Source of the DNA: Serilophus lunatus | Taxonomy: Eukaryota; Chordata; Aves; Passeriformes; Eurylaimidae | Reading direction: 5' to 3' | DNA: 64,000 nucleotides | NCBI GenBank assembly: GCA_013399895.1 | Contig: VXBA01003280.1 | Span: 292,217-356,216 of the forward strand | Part shown: positions 63,801 to 64,000 of the stretch, one piece after another | Layout: each line of letters begins with the position of its first letter | How positions within the stretch are numbered: position 1 is the stretch's first letter | The notes under the pieces: generated by a model | Database searches by the model: none | What the model saw: the letters and a program-made list of their open reading frames with translations, nothing else | What the model was told of the DNA's origin: nothing | Program-made: the position numbers and the translations under genes

Positions 63801-64000
63801 GTACAGGCCAGGATTTTAAGTTAAATGAAGGTAGTAGTACATCTTTCATTCAGAAAAAAAAGATGCAGATACAGGGTATGAGGTGGTATGTAGGCATTTT
63901 ACGACATTAATAAACCTTGTGGAGTTGGGTAGGAAACTGAAGTGTGGAGGACAAAAGCAAATACAAGCTACAACAAGATAATGAGGAGTGGCTGATCTGC
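60856..64000. other. Intronic stretch without recognisable features
   Basis: One frame stays open for 139 codons over 60802-61221, but its first part lies in the CR1 relic and it lacks splice signals or a known motif. A short A-run/T-run background and nothing else is recognised to the window's end. Confidence 0.5.

Larger units (their letters stand above)
43769..64000 (+). other. NELL1: NELL1 intron downstream of exon B (partial)
   Basis: The intron begins with a consensus GTAAGT donor in phase 1. The next NELL1 exon, expected to encode a short cysteine-rich EGF module, was not seen in the remaining 20.2 kb, so the intron runs past the window. It holds a long CR1, two solo LTRs and two further CR1 fragments. 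Confidence 0.87.

Overview
The window is avian nuclear DNA, most likely from a songbird. It is AT-rich, carries several CR1 retroposon fragments with the typical bird octamer tail, and has solo LTRs resembling passerine ERVL- and ERVK-type families. A 951-base run of N marks a draft assembly. There is no prokaryotic or viral gene organisation.

Only one gene is supported: NELL1, on the + strand. Two consecutive internal coding exons are present. Exon A (13252-13377, 42 codons) encodes a calcium-binding EGF-like domain. Exon B (43646-43768, 41 codons) encodes the next EGF-like domain. Both have canonical AG/GT splice signals and phase-1 boundaries on both sides, so they join in frame (the split codon at the junction makes Glu). 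They are separated by a 30,268-bp intron. The rest of the window is intron: at least 13.25 kb upstream of exon A and at least 20.2 kb downstream of exon B. I saw no other NELL1 exon in those flanks.

The introns hold transposable elements in several age classes. (1) A hAT DNA transposon at 10148-12155 has a perfect 8-bp target-site duplication and 16-bp terminal inverted repeats. It contains a decayed transposase C-terminus on the - strand, the assembly gap, and a perfectly repeated 200-bp-period tandem unit. (2) A 1,074-bp solo LTR lies at 51256-52329 with a perfect 5-bp duplication, and a ~400-bp solo LTR at 58035-58435 with a 5-6 bp duplication. A third, LTR-like, segment is at 30779-31150. 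(3) CR1 fragments lie near 4.3, 18.6, 25.5, 27.1, 59.8 and 60.8 kb on the - strand and near 30.4, 33.1 and 46.9 kb on the + strand. (4) Faint older relics include a CR1/L3-like stretch near 36.6 kb and a MIR-like stretch near 20.0 kb. A 200-bp pentanucleotide polypyrimidine tract sits at the left edge.

I found no tRNA, rRNA, CRISPR array or second gene. I did not find a wholly new biological system. The most notable feature is the hAT insertion with its internal tandem repeat running into the assembly gap.
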